From contig CM049317.1 in NCBI GenBank assembly GCA_026874595.1, forward strand, positions 27,434,401-27,498,400: a stretch of DNA of 64,000 nucleotides. The letters run 5' to 3'. The DNA is from Sipunculus nudus (lineage: Eukaryota > Annelida > Sipuncula > Golfingiida > Sipunculidae). The translations under genes and the position numbers were made by a program. Numbering within the stretch: position 1 is the first letter of the stretch; every line of letters starts with the position of its first letter. The notes below the pieces were generated by a model. That model was not told where the DNA came from and did no database searches. It saw only the letters and a list, made by a program, of their open reading frames with translations. This document shows, piece by piece, positions 1 to 17,625 of this stretch.

Positions 1-1085
1 TTAAGTCTTTCATCTAATTTATTCCATAATCTTATAGATTTTGGTAAGAATGAATTATAGTAGATCTACAGAAAATGTCTTGTATATTGAGTCGATCACT
101 AGATCTTGTATTAAAGGTGGTGTTTCTGTGTGGCCGTAATAGTAAGTACAGGTACTGGGGGGATTCTAGCTTTATCATTTTGTGCAGCTGGATGACCATT
201 GAATTTTCTCTACGCGTTTTGAGTAGAGGCCAGCCTGTTTCTTTGTAGAGTTTTGCATGGCTAGTTCCTCTGACGCAGCCTGTTACTATTATGGCAGCTT
301 GTAATTGCACAGCTTCTAGTGTTTCGCTTTGTTCTTGTGTGCAGTTACACCACATAACATTACTGTATTCTAGTATTGGCCTTATATATGTATAATATAT
401 GTTTTCTAGAGTTTTCCTATCAAGCATATATTTTAATTTGCTCAATATTAAGATTTTAGAGTTTGCTTTTGCTTTTATATTTTCTATATGATCGTTCCAT
501 TTGCAGTCCTTTCTAAGTGTTATTCCTAAATGTTTTTGGGTGTTAGATTTATCTATTTTAATACCATTGAAATATAGGTCAGGATGGTCTGTTTTTGGTT
601 TCATTGAGAATAACAGTGATCTGGTTTTTTTGCATTGAAGGTGACTAACCATTTTTTGGACCATTTTGAGATTTGTTTCAAGTCTCTATTTAGTATTTTT
701 GCTGCTAAAGATCGGTTTTCAATGGTGAGATACAACATGGTGTCGTCTGCAAATAGTCTAATATTACTTGTTATGTTGTCTGTAATGTCGTTAATGAATA
801 TTAGAAATAATAGGGGTCCCAGTATGGAACCTTGGGGTACCCGAGCATGAAGTGTTTCCCAATGGGAGAAATCGTTTTCGATAAATACTCGTTGTTTCCT
901 ATTGTTCAGGTACTGGGCAATCCAACGAAGCAGTTTACCTTTTATTCCAGCCGATGACAGTTTAGCGAGGAGACCTTCTGACCAGACCTTGTCAAAGGCT
1001 TTGCTTATGTCTAGGAAAATAGCCTGTACTTCTTTGCCTTTATCTATATCTTGGATAATTTTATACACCCTAATCCGGTTCAATT
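1..1085 (-). mobile_element. 5'-truncated non-LTR retrotransposon, reverse transcriptase region (Jockey/CR1-like)
   Basis: Read on the minus strand, positions 1083-635 encode the fingers/palm part of a LINE reverse transcriptase. Visible are AIFLDISKAFDKVW, a PQGSILGPLLFLIFINDI block and the catalytic LFADDT box (the FADD form of YxDD). After a frameshift near 635-664 the reading continues at 664-32 into the thumb and C-terminal region, with HLGITL, YIRPILEYSNVMW and a distal helical part. The usual AGVPQGS reads ARVPQGS, and the element is frameshifted, so it is inactive. The endonuclease half is missing: homology stops at about 1085, as expected of 5' truncation. The 3' end lies beyond the window. 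Assignment to the Jockey/CR1-type group is from the RT motif style and is less certain than the RT call itself. Confidence 0.88.
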
Positions 1086-1359
1086 CACACAGTCTTCATA
1101 TATTTATAGATGACTGCATTTCTATCTTAATTCCAAAATTAAGCTAACGTGGGTATTCATAGTCAAGCGGTCATTGACATTTCGATCCATGAATAGGCAC
1201 TATTGCAGGTAATAGAGGATTTTGCAAATGTCATGGGTTATTAAACTCAAAGTCTACAATTCGTGGAATGGGCAAGTGTCCGAAACATAGAGTGTTTGAA
1301 TAGATAGGTGGCCTGTGGAAAAATGTTCCAGAGAAAGAGCCTTACATATATATTAATTG

Positions 1360-1427
1360 GTCTTCCATAATGAACATGAATTAACATTAAGGGTCTCCCA
1401 TACTGGACATGAATTAACATTGAGGGT
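1360..1427. repeat. Two-copy short tandem repeat, unit about 33 bp
   Basis: The core ACATGAATTAACATT followed by AAGGGTCTC or GAGGGTCTC occurs twice in succession. The rest of 1086-1466, between the LINE and block L, shows no coding potential or recognisable element. Confidence 0.6.
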
Positions 1428-2676
1428 CTCTATGAACGGATTTCCTGAGTCCATAAAACCCTCTAACTTCACTTTGTTTTAAAAGACAACTAGTTTGCAT
1501 AAACATATTTACATTGCATAACATAATACCTGATCAAACAGAGAATATTTTTAATATTATTCCGTATGTTAGTGCATCTATTTAGAATAAATATAATTCC
1601 ACTGGATGTATTTAAGGAAATTTCAGTTCTACCTCAGATCAAAATCTACAAAATATATCTGCCAGCAGGACGGGTTTTTTTTTCTATCTACATCTGACAG
1701 ATGGCGAGATACTGCCACTAGCGCTGACTCCTAGTGAAAGAATTGATAATTAATCAATTGCTGCACATTGTGTCTCTAAAATTTGCCGCCAGCTATAGGT
1801 CATGCTTTTCACACCTGAAATTTATTAATTGAAAGTTCAGTTTTTCAAAATAACTGTCATAAAGTAAAACTTAATCATTTAGCCGACTTCATTATTCTGA
1901 ATGAGATCCATCCTGATACAATATTAAAACATTTATTTACTGTTAGTATTTATGTTAGAAGGTACATTAAGGTAATGTATTACAAGAGTAAACGAGTGAT
2001 CCTAGCGCGACTGTCCAGAGGTCTGATTTTTGTTCTCATCATACACATCATACATTTAAATAAAATGTCTATATACTTCTGTGTTCCATAATTACCATAG
2101 ATAAGTTACTTTGATATGAAAAAAATCACAACGGACATCAATATATGTAATAATTCATAGTGGTAAACCTCAACCGTCCTAATGTAATACTCCTTTAGTC
2201 TTCAACTGGGTCTTTAGTCAGGTAATAATCTCTTTATATTATGTTTTAATTTAATATTATTCGTTTTAGGATCTTGTAAATTGATCTCATGGTGAATGTA
2301 TTATTGGAATTTTAGTCTGTATACCGCAACTGAGTATTTTACATGTTGTAGAGAGTTTTATTTTGGCGCTTTATAAATTTAAAAAACTGTGACTGTAACT
2401 GGGTCACCATACTAATAGTGTCATGAGCTTGGCATTTGCAACAATATTTCCCTAAATCCAAAGAAAGATACCTTTATTTCACGGAGGGGCTACATCAGAA
2501 ACCATGAACACAACCCTTATTCTCTATGCAAACCCAATTCCAGATTAAATCGAGGAGACTTGTTCCTACACGAAAAAAGACAGTATGAAAGTATATACAA
2601 TTCTATTAACTGTGCAGATGATCTACTTCTAATGCCTGCCCCCAGATGGCATTATAGGCCATTATTTAGGGGCCCC

Positions 2677-2745
2677 GACAGCTGAGGGGATAAACGCTCG
2701 GCTTTCTCCCCTGGTGATCAGGGTCGATGCCCTATCGTGGTTGTG
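2677..2745 (+). mobile_element. tRNA-derived SINE-like sequence (A and B box remnants)
   Basis: GACAGCTGAGGGGATAAACG resembles a polymerase III A box of tRNA type. CAGGGTCGATGCC, about 35 bp downstream, resembles a B box. A C-rich SINE-style body follows to about 2840. The paralogous block R keeps the B-box half at about 48681-48740, so the insertion predates that duplication. No tRNA cloverleaf is complete. Confidence 0.5.
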
Positions 2746-3530
2746 AAATTGGATATAGTGGCCTGACTAATGTCCTCCAGTTTTCTCCAATCCTACAGAC
2801 AAGACTTCTCCCTCCCTCCCGTCCTCTCGCTCTGTCACACAAACACATTTTTGTGCGTGTTTATGTCAATTAAAACACCATGCTTAAGATGACACAGACT
2901 TGTTCAAGAAAACGAAATTTTCTCTTAAATGTAAATTTCCCGTTCCCACGCAAGCCTTGTTGAAGGCAAACATTTAACGATCAGCGTGAGTCACGTTGTT
3001 TACAGGAGAAAATGAAGCTAACATAAATGATCGGACCAACAGACACAATGTACTTCACACTTTACAGAGGCAGTCGCGAGTGCACCAATACCGCATAGGA
3101 ATACGACCGTATCTTCTAAACTTCATAACTGTATCTTAAAGACAAATTCAACTGAAACATTACGAAAATCAAAAAAGATTTTATTTTGATAATACGATTT
3201 TGACTTTTGGACTGTTGTCATGAGATGGTAATGTAGAAGACTCAAGTAAGCAGGCTTAAGACTGTCGCCATGCTAACCTTTATGAAATAAAAGTTTTAAC
3301 ACTGATATTTAAGTCCACTTCGATGCTCAAGACCAGTACAATAGTATTGCAAAAGACGTGGTGCCCTATTTTGTTGATTTGCCAGGCTGGTGATGATACA
3401 CATCTTGAGAGAGCGTGAGGTCTAAATAAAATCAGCTTCCAGGCTGTCCAGCCTATATGCTTGGTATGTTGAGAGTCACTTGTCACTGCCCAGACATTCC
3501 GATCCCCTTACCTGACAGTCTTTAGTATAT

Positions 3531-5040
3531 CAATCAGGTTGCAAAGTATACAGATAAATCAAGTCTGGTGGTGTGTATTTTCATGCACGTATAAAACCGG
3601 GTTGTTCCATACATGTAGCCCCCTTGAGGCCAAAAGTGGAACTAAATTCAGGTATCTGAGAGGTTCAACAATATGAAAACTCTAGTGCTATTGATCTATG
3701 AAATTTAAGTACATTTTGTCTGAAAAAATGAAGATTGTTAACCCGACTTTACTATAAACTGTTTAGTGGCACCCCCTTTAAGTGCTCCAGTGCTCCCTAT
3801 ATATGCCACTGTAATCTTAAATTGAAACTTAGCATGCGCACAAGTGCGATTATACTTGTATAATGTTGAATTCCTGTGAGAAATAAAATATACGTGAAAT
3901 GTAAGTTCAAGGTTAATATACCTTTTGCATAAAAATACTTAAGAATATAACTGCGGAAGCCAAAGGCTATCTCCATAGCTGTATATATATAAGGCAGCTA
4001 TGAGCCGTAAGTTAAGCTCATGCTTTGTTCAATGAAAAAAAAAGATTACCACTGCCGCTTATGTATAAGGTTTTATCCCTCAGCTAGACAAAGTCAAATA
4101 AAACTTCATGGATATTAATAGGGTAATTTATATTAAGTTCAACTTGTCTGAATCATACTGTTCAATCTGATATATTTTTCAAGGAACTAGTTTTTTTATA
4201 GGTCTAAGGCCAAAAGGTGATATGAGTTTGGTGGAGGACCGAAATCCAGTGGCAAATATAGGTATCGTAACCCTAATAATGGTACAATAATAACAATGGT
4301 ATTTAGGTCCGCTACTATTTTTGTGTTATGTAAACTGACTAAGGGTTGCTAGGGTTGTATTTTTTAAGATAATGCACTGACAAATCGTGCAAGAGGACAC
4401 GGTCCACACAAAGTATGCATCCAATCGGGCTTATCTGTGTGGTTATGTGCTATCATGATATTTTATTGTGATACTTTGAGTGCCACGTGTTTCCGCCCAA
4501 AAATTCCAATCTGCTGACCTTAGATGGCTCATTATATAAATCAGGGTACAAAGTATATAGATAAAGTTAAGCCTGATGATGTGTGTATTGATTCACGTAT
4601 AAAACCGGGCTGTTTAATACCTGTAGCCCCCTTAAGGCAAAACGGAGAACAAATTTCAGGGATCTGAGAGGTTCAACATTCTGACAATTCTAGTGTTGCT
4701 GATCCATGGGATTCAAGGTCCGCTACTATAGCTAGCAGTGTTATTTAAACTGGCTAAGTGTTGTAAGGGCTGTTTTTTTTAGTAAATGCATGGCATATCG
4801 TGCAATAGGACATGGTTCATACAGATTATGCGTCGAGTCGGGCTTATGTGTGGTTATGTACTATCAGGATTGTTTTTGTGTGAAACTTTGAGTGCCACGT
4901 GTAACCGCCAAAAAATTCCGATCGTTGACCTAAGATGGCTCATTCTATAAATCAGGGTACAAAGTAGATAAATCAAGCGTATGTGGGTGTTTGTAAAGGA
5001 AAAAGCTAAACCGTGCTGCTATTTATTCTCGAAACCCCTT
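3531..5040 (+). repeat. Internal tandem units inside block L
   Basis: The phrase ATCAGG-TACAAAGTATA followed by AGATAAATCAAG recurs at about 3531, 4537 and 4950. The first two occurrences continue into TATAAAACCGGG and TAGCCCCCTT. Block R carries the matching starts at about 49598, 50640 and 51755. Unit spacing is about 1 kb, except the last one in L (about 0.4 kb), which is truncated. The unit is non-coding and of unknown origin. Confidence 0.65.
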
Positions 5041-5545
5041 GGAGCACAAAAATGATACTGTAATCTCATGTATATCAGTGCTTCCATTATCTGCCCAGAT
5101 CAGCGTTCCTTTTCTATGACGGGTCATTTAGGGATATTTGAATAATCGATTTTAGGACGGCTTTACTGACTGTTGAAACACTGCCCGAGGTGCCTCAAAT
5201 GGCGCCCTGGCCACATGTCACGCTTGTTATATCAGAGACAGCGTAAGCTCTCTGTATTATTTATATACATGAGTGTAAAAACATAAATATATATATGTAT
5301 ATATATGGAGAAAGTATATATATATATATATTATACATATATATATATGTGTGTGTCTGTGTGAGATGTAAATCTGTGTCATGAATTGTCCTATTGCGAT
5401 GAAGTATGATAATCCTCATAGTGCGCTGTATTATCAATGTAGCTTGCCCTTGGCTTATCTCATGATGGCAAGTTGTGAAAAAACATCAGCTATTGTCTTA
5501 CAGAATAATGCATAATTATGCTTTTATCATTTGCGTTCTATAACC

Positions 5546-5550
<5 letters not shown>

Positions 5551-5606
<56 letters not shown>
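5551..5606. repeat. (AT)n microsatellite
   Basis: About 28 uninterrupted AT dinucleotides. A second, imperfect AT/GT-rich patch lies at 5281-5360. Confidence 0.95.
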
Positions 5607-5610
<4 letters not shown>

Positions 5611-6172
5611 TTATCCATATAAAAGGTCCCATTTGCTCTGGTTACCATGCTGAGTATTGTGTCATTTTCTTTTTGATAACCCTACAACGCTCATATGTTT
5701 TGACGCCTCGGTATGTTATATAAGGTGCACGTCTATGCATACTTTGCGAAGAGATGTAGACATATTTATATCTTGGCAGATAACGTATATAGCCCCAATC
5801 ACTTTCATTTGTTTTCATATAGATAAACAGTTATATATTTTCCCCATCCACATATTCAATAAATGCATTTGTTGCATACAGTTCAGGATTTTCATGTCGG
5901 TTACTTTGTTGAATCAAGCATTGTTATTATGGACGAGAAAGAGGACCGTTGTATGATCTATTCAAACGAGTGATTGAGGGAGATATATTTAAAAAAAGGG
6001 GGGGGGGACTATTTAAATAAAGCTGATAAATATAGCTACTTTTTCTTTTATACTTTGGTCTGTTAACTGGCCGAATTGGAGGACCCTGAAAACGATACTC
6101 CAAATGTTAAATCGAATAAGACGGCATATTTCCGTTCGAGCACAAATAGGCTTATCATTCTTTTTTTATCGA

Positions 6173-6530
6173 TTATGATTTTTATGGGGTCTTTCTTTTC
6201 TTTCAAAGTTTTGTATTTTGTTTTATAATTTCTATATTGCTCCGTGGTGAATAATATTTGAAATTATTAGGTTGGGATAAGGGCTGGAAGTATTACTCGA
6301 GTACGGGAGTCCGGTCAATACTAATCAAGTAGTTCCCAAGTATTGTTTTGTATGTACATGCAAACCTGGATATTACAGCAGACTAACTTGCAGTCTATGT
6401 TTATTCATTAAATGTAAGTGTTTGTAAATTTAACGAACTGATTCAACTGATTTATATGGTTTCGTTTGATACATAACGATTTGCCATGGCAATGATTAGT
6501 CGAGTCCGAGTTGAGAAATGCTTAAAGAGT
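6173..6530. other. Single-copy spacer, nothing recognised
   Basis: This lies between the end of block L and the start of duplication unit A. I see no open frame with a protein-like composition, no RNA gene and no repeat signature. Confidence 0.5.
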
Positions 6531-8008
6531 ACTCGGGTCATTAGTTCAGCCTTGGCATCCACATCTGAACCTGCGATGGCTTCTACGCGTCACGCTACCA
6601 TGACGATAGGACCTCGGATTAATAGCGCTGAGTCTACTCCTGACATTATCAGCTATAATAGTTGATTTATAAAGATTTATGGGCGAAAGCACAGTGATTT
6701 GAGAAGCGGAAGACTGTATGGAAATAATTTGTTACACATATTTACCGGTACTTGAAATTACAGCACATATGAGGCACTTGTTGTGGTTATTATACTCGTT
6801 CAGTTTACACACCAGCATTGACAATAATATTAAACGGGTCAGCATTGTTTCCTCCAATGTGTAAGTGGTGGTTATATAAGAAGTATAATGCTAAAATGAC
6901 CTTTTTTAAGCTTTCTAGCTGTCATTACTTCTGATGTAAAGCTTTTTCCGAAATAAAGATAAGCATGCTTGTAAGGGGCTTGTATTTGCCAATATAATTC
7001 TGAGTGTGATACAACAGTGACATTTTAGATGTCTTTATGTGGCTCAACACACCACCACTTATGTTATCCACTTAATAATCTGTCTGTGAAGTTCCAAAAG
7101 AACCGATAAACAAAAAACAATTTGCTGAGGAACTGACAGATCTTATACGATCTTATTGCTTATGGATTCGTTTGTTGTCCACAGTTCAACGTGGCCTGAC
7201 AAAACAAAACAAGACAATGTAATTTGTGTTAAACTTATACATGAAATACCATTTTACTACCTAAATCATGTTACATAGGGCTTCACAAGTTACCTTGTCG
7301 TAGATCCATATTTTTTTCGCTGTCCTAGACAATATTACTGCTTCTGCTATTTTTCATGTGTGCCCAGACTATTGTAGATGTAAACACCTTTTAAGGCACA
7401 AAACCTTGTAGCTGCTTCTTGAACTTGGTTTAAATGTGTATGAACGCGTTTTACCACTTAAAATATACACTTTGATGACCCCAACCCCTTCGCTTAATCA
7501 CGAAAAGAAGAATATTATCACAAAACTAGTACAGTAAAACCTAGGAATTACGCCCACCGACGGGACCGTGATCAAGTCGTCGCTTTTCCAATGTTTGACT
7601 ATTAAGGGTCTTACAACAGCTCGTCTTTCCGTACGTTGTTACCCTAAATAGCTATTCATTTTTATCTGGGATTGCTGGTTTCTTTTTCTACCTAAGTGAG
7701 CAAAATAAGACTGGACATTTACACGATACGTTTTGCATAATTTTATATGTTAATACTGGAGAAAAACTCAAAGATAGAAAAATGAAAAATCCATATCCAA
7801 GCACATCTCAAGGCAAGCACAAATTCTGTTATTAACAACATTACAACATGTACAATGAATGCTTGTACGATAGTTATGCTTAATATATCATAAACATTAA
7901 CCTCATGCAGACCAAACAGACCGATTCGTTAGGACCCTGCAGAGTCTTTTTCCTGAGAAACCGATCCATACAAAGTTGCCAACCTTGATACTTTGCGTGT
8001 TCAGCTCG

Positions 8009-8123
8009 CTACTGCAGCTTGTCTTCCAGCTCAGACATGTCAAGCAATAAGGCTTGGTAGTCGCGATTACGATCAATACATTCTAGGGACGCATATAATT
8101 CACGACAGGTCTCATAAACATTC
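8009..8123 (-). CDS. Candidate alternative terminal exon of gene A, ITAM-like tail
   Basis: After the splice-like CCAG the minus strand is open for 37 codons to a TAG. It contains YASLECIDRNRDYQAL, that is YxxL-x8-YxxL, followed by an acidic DMSELEDKLQ end. The exon begins with one base completing a codon, which fits the phase-2 donor of the candidate exon at 8573-8722. In copy B (about 23190-23320) the same segment is out of frame through indels and has early stops. The acceptor has a poor pyrimidine tract, and nothing here proves transcription. It could equally be 3' UTR of gene A whose open frame is fortuitous, or a decayed exon of another receptor copy. Confidence 0.3.
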
Positions 8124-8572
8124 CTGGTCTTGTGTGATCAACTGTTTACACCCTTAAATGTATGCCCTATGCTTGTTTCGTCTACTACCCTTTACCAATT
8201 AGGGATATAATTCACTGGTTTGCGCCCAACCCACCGCTACGACTGACTAAGCAGTGTTTACTCTGTACTTTGTGGTCTAACAATTGAGGTTCAATTCGTG
8301 CGTTTGGACCACAATAAGCGTTTGTAAAACGGAAAATCGAGGTGCCCGCAATTTCGAGATTTAAATATATGATATAAAGAGCGAAAAAAATCGAGACCAC
8401 GCAAAAAAGTGGTCGTAATTCCGAGGTGGTCACTATACCGATGTGGTGGTTAGGTGAGGTTTTCCTGTATAAACATTATACTTCACAAATAAGTGTTTTC
8501 CATCTTTACATTCTTGTCCCTGCTGAAACATTCTGCTTACAGAAATTTAAATGAGGCCGTATATGAACCTAC

Positions 8573-8722
8573 CTCTGAAGAAATATTTTATATGCAGACG
8601 TGATAGACGGTTCAGTACGGCCAAGTGTAGATTTCTTATCAGAATATTCGTTTGGATGTTCCATATGTTTTTGCCCTTTTTCAGTTTTGCTATTTTCATT
8701 CATATGGATTGGGGATATTGGA
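8573..8722 (-). CDS. Candidate alternative internal tail exon of gene A
   Basis: This is an open frame of 49 codons on the minus strand. It is bounded by an AAG acceptor and a CAGAG|GTAGGT donor, with phase-2 boundaries at both ends. It would therefore splice in frame after the gene A TM exon. The peptide is hydrophilic (KTEKGQKHMEHPNEYSDKKS) with tyrosines in NEYS and SAYK, and no membrane segment. Copy B keeps the same 150 bp without indels (23759-23908). It is downstream of the normal tail stop, so it would be used only if the tail exon 9681-10020 were skipped. The evidence is phase, open frame and conservation in a recent duplicate, which is weak. Confidence 0.3.
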
Positions 8723-9680
8723 CTTATGGTTAAATAAAAATTAATTTCAGACACTGAATTCCTGGGATATGATAGATTGTAATTTTTTAACTATTAATTT
8801 TATTTGGGAGCAGTCAGTCGCCGGCTGTTTATAACTTGTTACATGCCAATACCTGATGTCTGTGGTGCAAACATTTACGTTATATTTCTTTTTTTTTCTT
8901 TGAAAGCTCTGTTTATACGATCGGCATCTTTATTTCAATCTTCACAGCTTACTTATTATCCACATAATGCAGGTTTATACATATTTTTCACAATGGTATG
9001 AGCTTTTCTGTTAGTCTTGTATCGAAAAAACGACAACATCTGTCGCATAAAGAGGGGTCACTGATATTGAATGGGAGCAAAGATATTGGTATCAGACAGC
9101 TAGTTAAACATATGGTTTCGAGTTCTGGTAGAGTCTGATCACAGTCTTGGATCTCACGGTCTTGGTCCTGGTAGTGGTTCCCATGGCTACGGTTTAATTG
9201 TGTGTGCTTTGATTGCATAAAACACCATTGATATAGGTAATGCCAACGAAACCTAGTGTTTATTCATTTTAAAAAAAAAAATCCTTATGCTGCTGAAAAG
9301 GATATAAATTTGATGACCATGTTTCACACAATCAACGACAGACAGTGTTGTTCGCTTCCTCTGAAAGGCAAAGCGAGATCGCCATGCGGAATTTGTTGTT
9401 TTTCTCGTGAATTTCATTTGTGGTGTTTGATGCTGCATGAGAGGATTCATCTAATACATCTATTCACTCATGTAAGATATATGTGCCTCTTTCGTGTGAT
9501 AAATCCAAGTTCCGGGCCATCCGGACATGATGCCCCTGCGACATGTCCCAGAAAGGACATAATTTACTTGCTGGACACGCATCACAATTATCAAACATTT
9601 CTTAAATATCAAACATGACTTAGATTTTTTTGGATCAGTATGTATAATTGATTTTATTACTGTGCTTCGGGTGAGGAATT

Positions 9681-15296
<5,616 letters not shown>

Positions 15297-17435
15297 CGTA
15301 TGTGAACCCTGTGTAAATATAGACGTTATTTATATATAACCACCTGTTTAACTGATCTTTAATCAATTAGAAATGGTAACCATGTCATTCTTAATGTGTA
15401 CAAAAATAAATTGAAAAGACACAAACGCATACAAATGTATACATGGATACATACTCATATATACATACATACATACTAAATAGACCTAACCAGAGGGAAT
15501 GATCTTATACAATATTCAGATACTTACACGGTTGTGTTGTAATATGATACATTGGACGACGTTTTCAAAGTAAATCGAATTTTTTGTATCAAGGTAATAT
15601 AAGATTCATCATAAACATACCTGTATAAGCAGAGAATAAACAGTAAAGGCAATGAATTAGTTAAGCAATGTACTTTGGCGTAAAATACTCATATACCTAT
15701 CATATATTGGTGCAGCAAATCTTTAACAACGGGCAGCTTATATTTATGTGTTATCGTGTTCACAAATAATGTTATTATTTAAACGCTATTAAAATCGTGG
15801 TATAACCACATAGACAACATAAGAAAGGAAGCAACTTTATATGTTCTGATTGCTACAAATTATGATATGTAATAAAATAAAAACACATGATACCGTTTGA
15901 GATGATAAAACGGTATGTGGTTATATACACATTTAATTTTGCTAACAAGTAACTCAACGTTATTGTATTAATATTATGCTCGGAGCAGTAGAAGAATTAT
16001 TCCTGGCCAATTGTGGATAGAATAGTAAATTACATAAATCGAATATTCATTAGAGCTAAGTAAGGGATAAGCCGTGGGAATTATCCATCTCAGATTGAGT
16101 TAAGCTTACGAATTATCCATCAGGTTTCCATACTAATGATAATGTTGTTACATTATATGCATGAGCCATCATGATGCGAGGTCTTAGTTTCGTGGTGTCT
16201 CCGGTGCACTAGGGGTATAACTAACTCATTCGTATAGTTATATTCGTATAGTTATAAATCATGGTATAACCTCCTTAAAGAAGATTCTAGAAATAGACTG
16301 ATAACGTCTGTTCCATGTTGCTTGAAACTGAAAAGACGAGAATGGCAGTCCAGGCCACGGCGCCTGCAAAGGAAAGTCAGCTGAGTTCGTGGCTGTTGTG
16401 GTTTGGTTTTTCTTTTGTTCACTATGTATATCAAAAATGGCTCTGCAGATGGTTACGTTTTCGGCTGTGTCGACCTGGGCCATCGATCAGTTGTATGCGT
16501 TAGGCACTAGTGATGGTCATACCATAGTGTTAAATTTCGTTTTGATGTTCACATACATATAATATAGGTTTGTTTGAAAATATATACAGTCATTTATCAC
16601 TAAGAGACCAACTACTGGGGTAGTGGATCTTGTTAACCGTATTCCTTAAAACTGCTCTCTATTCAATCTCCATCAATCATTACCAGGTATTCTACATGGT
16701 GTGCGGATGAAATGCCTTTTCGAATAAAGGCTATGAAATCTTTCACGTTGCCTTAAATCACCATATTACAAAGTACTGTTTCAACCAGATCATGTATCTT
16801 ACAGAAATATTCAGGTTGAAACCTATTTTCTTGTGGCGAGAATAAAGATTTACATAGTTTTGACAAGGGAGTAGGGTAGGGGGTGCGATATACACTCTAT
16901 GGAAAAAAGGTTCTTCATGTTTTTTAAGAACTCGCCATGTTCCGTTTAAAACGACGGTCACTCCTGGAAGCCTTTGCCATATGTATAGGCTGCTCTCGGC
17001 ACTACTGATTTTCCTAGTGGCGCTGAGGTTCCCGATGGAACTCGGAAAGACTACACCAAGTATGCAAAAGATATTCTTTACATATAGCAGAACATGTATG
17101 ATACTAATCAACAGTAAACAAACCAAAGGATTACAGAATTCAAAAATCCATTCGAAAAAAGGGTTATCTGTTTTTGCTGCCCAGAGTTCATATCAATGTG
17201 TTTACAGGCCTATGTATACGTGTAGGTCCTATATGCATCGTTCTCATATTTACAATGGCAGTCAGAAAATCGAAAAGATAAATATAGCCTACGTAGTTTC
17301 AACCAGCGAACCAGCGGTTAAGATTACACAGGCGCATTTTCAGATGTCGTTGATTGGATTTAGGTCGAATTTTGATTTAAAATAAAAAATGAAGGTTTTA
17401 TTATTTAGGAAATGTTGTGTCTAAGTTTGCTTATA

Positions 17436-17437
<2 letters not shown>

Positions 17438-17501
<64 letters not shown>

Positions 17502-17502
17502 A
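17438..17502. repeat. (TA)n(TG)n microsatellite
   Basis: About 23 TA dinucleotides pass into about 8 TG dinucleotides. Confidence 0.95.
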
Positions 17503-17573
17503 TGAATAGCCATGCTGGTTCATTGTCCATTGTTCACTGGCAGTGAACCACTTTTCTGTGTATACCCATTTCA

Positions 17574-17574
<1 letters not shown>

Positions 17575-17617
<43 letters not shown>

Positions 17618-17625
17618 AATATATA
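17575..17625. repeat. (TC)n(TA)n microsatellite
   Basis: A TC run passes directly into a TA run. Confidence 0.9.

Larger units (their letters stand above)
1467..6172. repeat. Segmental duplication block L (paralogous to 48192-53175)
   Basis: The whole stretch aligns collinearly with 48192-53175 in the same orientation. Matching landmarks: TAGCGCTGACTCCTAG (about 1717 and 48453), the sentence ATGATCGGACCA (3027 and 49020), CGCTTATGTATA (4059 and 50146) and TATTTCCGTTCGAGCA (6127 and 53133). Many indels and substitutions separate the two, so this is an old duplication compared with the A/B tandem. I see no gene in it. The small open frames are not conserved between the copies. It holds a tRNA-derived SINE-like piece, internal tandem units and long (AT)n tracts. 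Confidence 0.8.

Noticed and set aside
635-1147. Plus-strand open frames at 635-850 and 902-1147
   Set aside because: Shadows of the minus-strand reverse transcriptase.
7897-8008. Continuation of the candidate ITAM-like exon beyond its TAG (RAEHAKYQGWQ and onward)
   Set aside because: It reads protein-like, but the TAG is present in both units and there is no sign of readthrough. It is treated as untranslated.
9256-9618. Plus-strand open frame of 120 codons, conserved at 24533-24889 (118 codons)
   Set aside because: Conservation is explained by the recent tandem duplication. It is antisense to the 3' flank of the receptor gene, has no recognisable motif, and the copies differ by indels.
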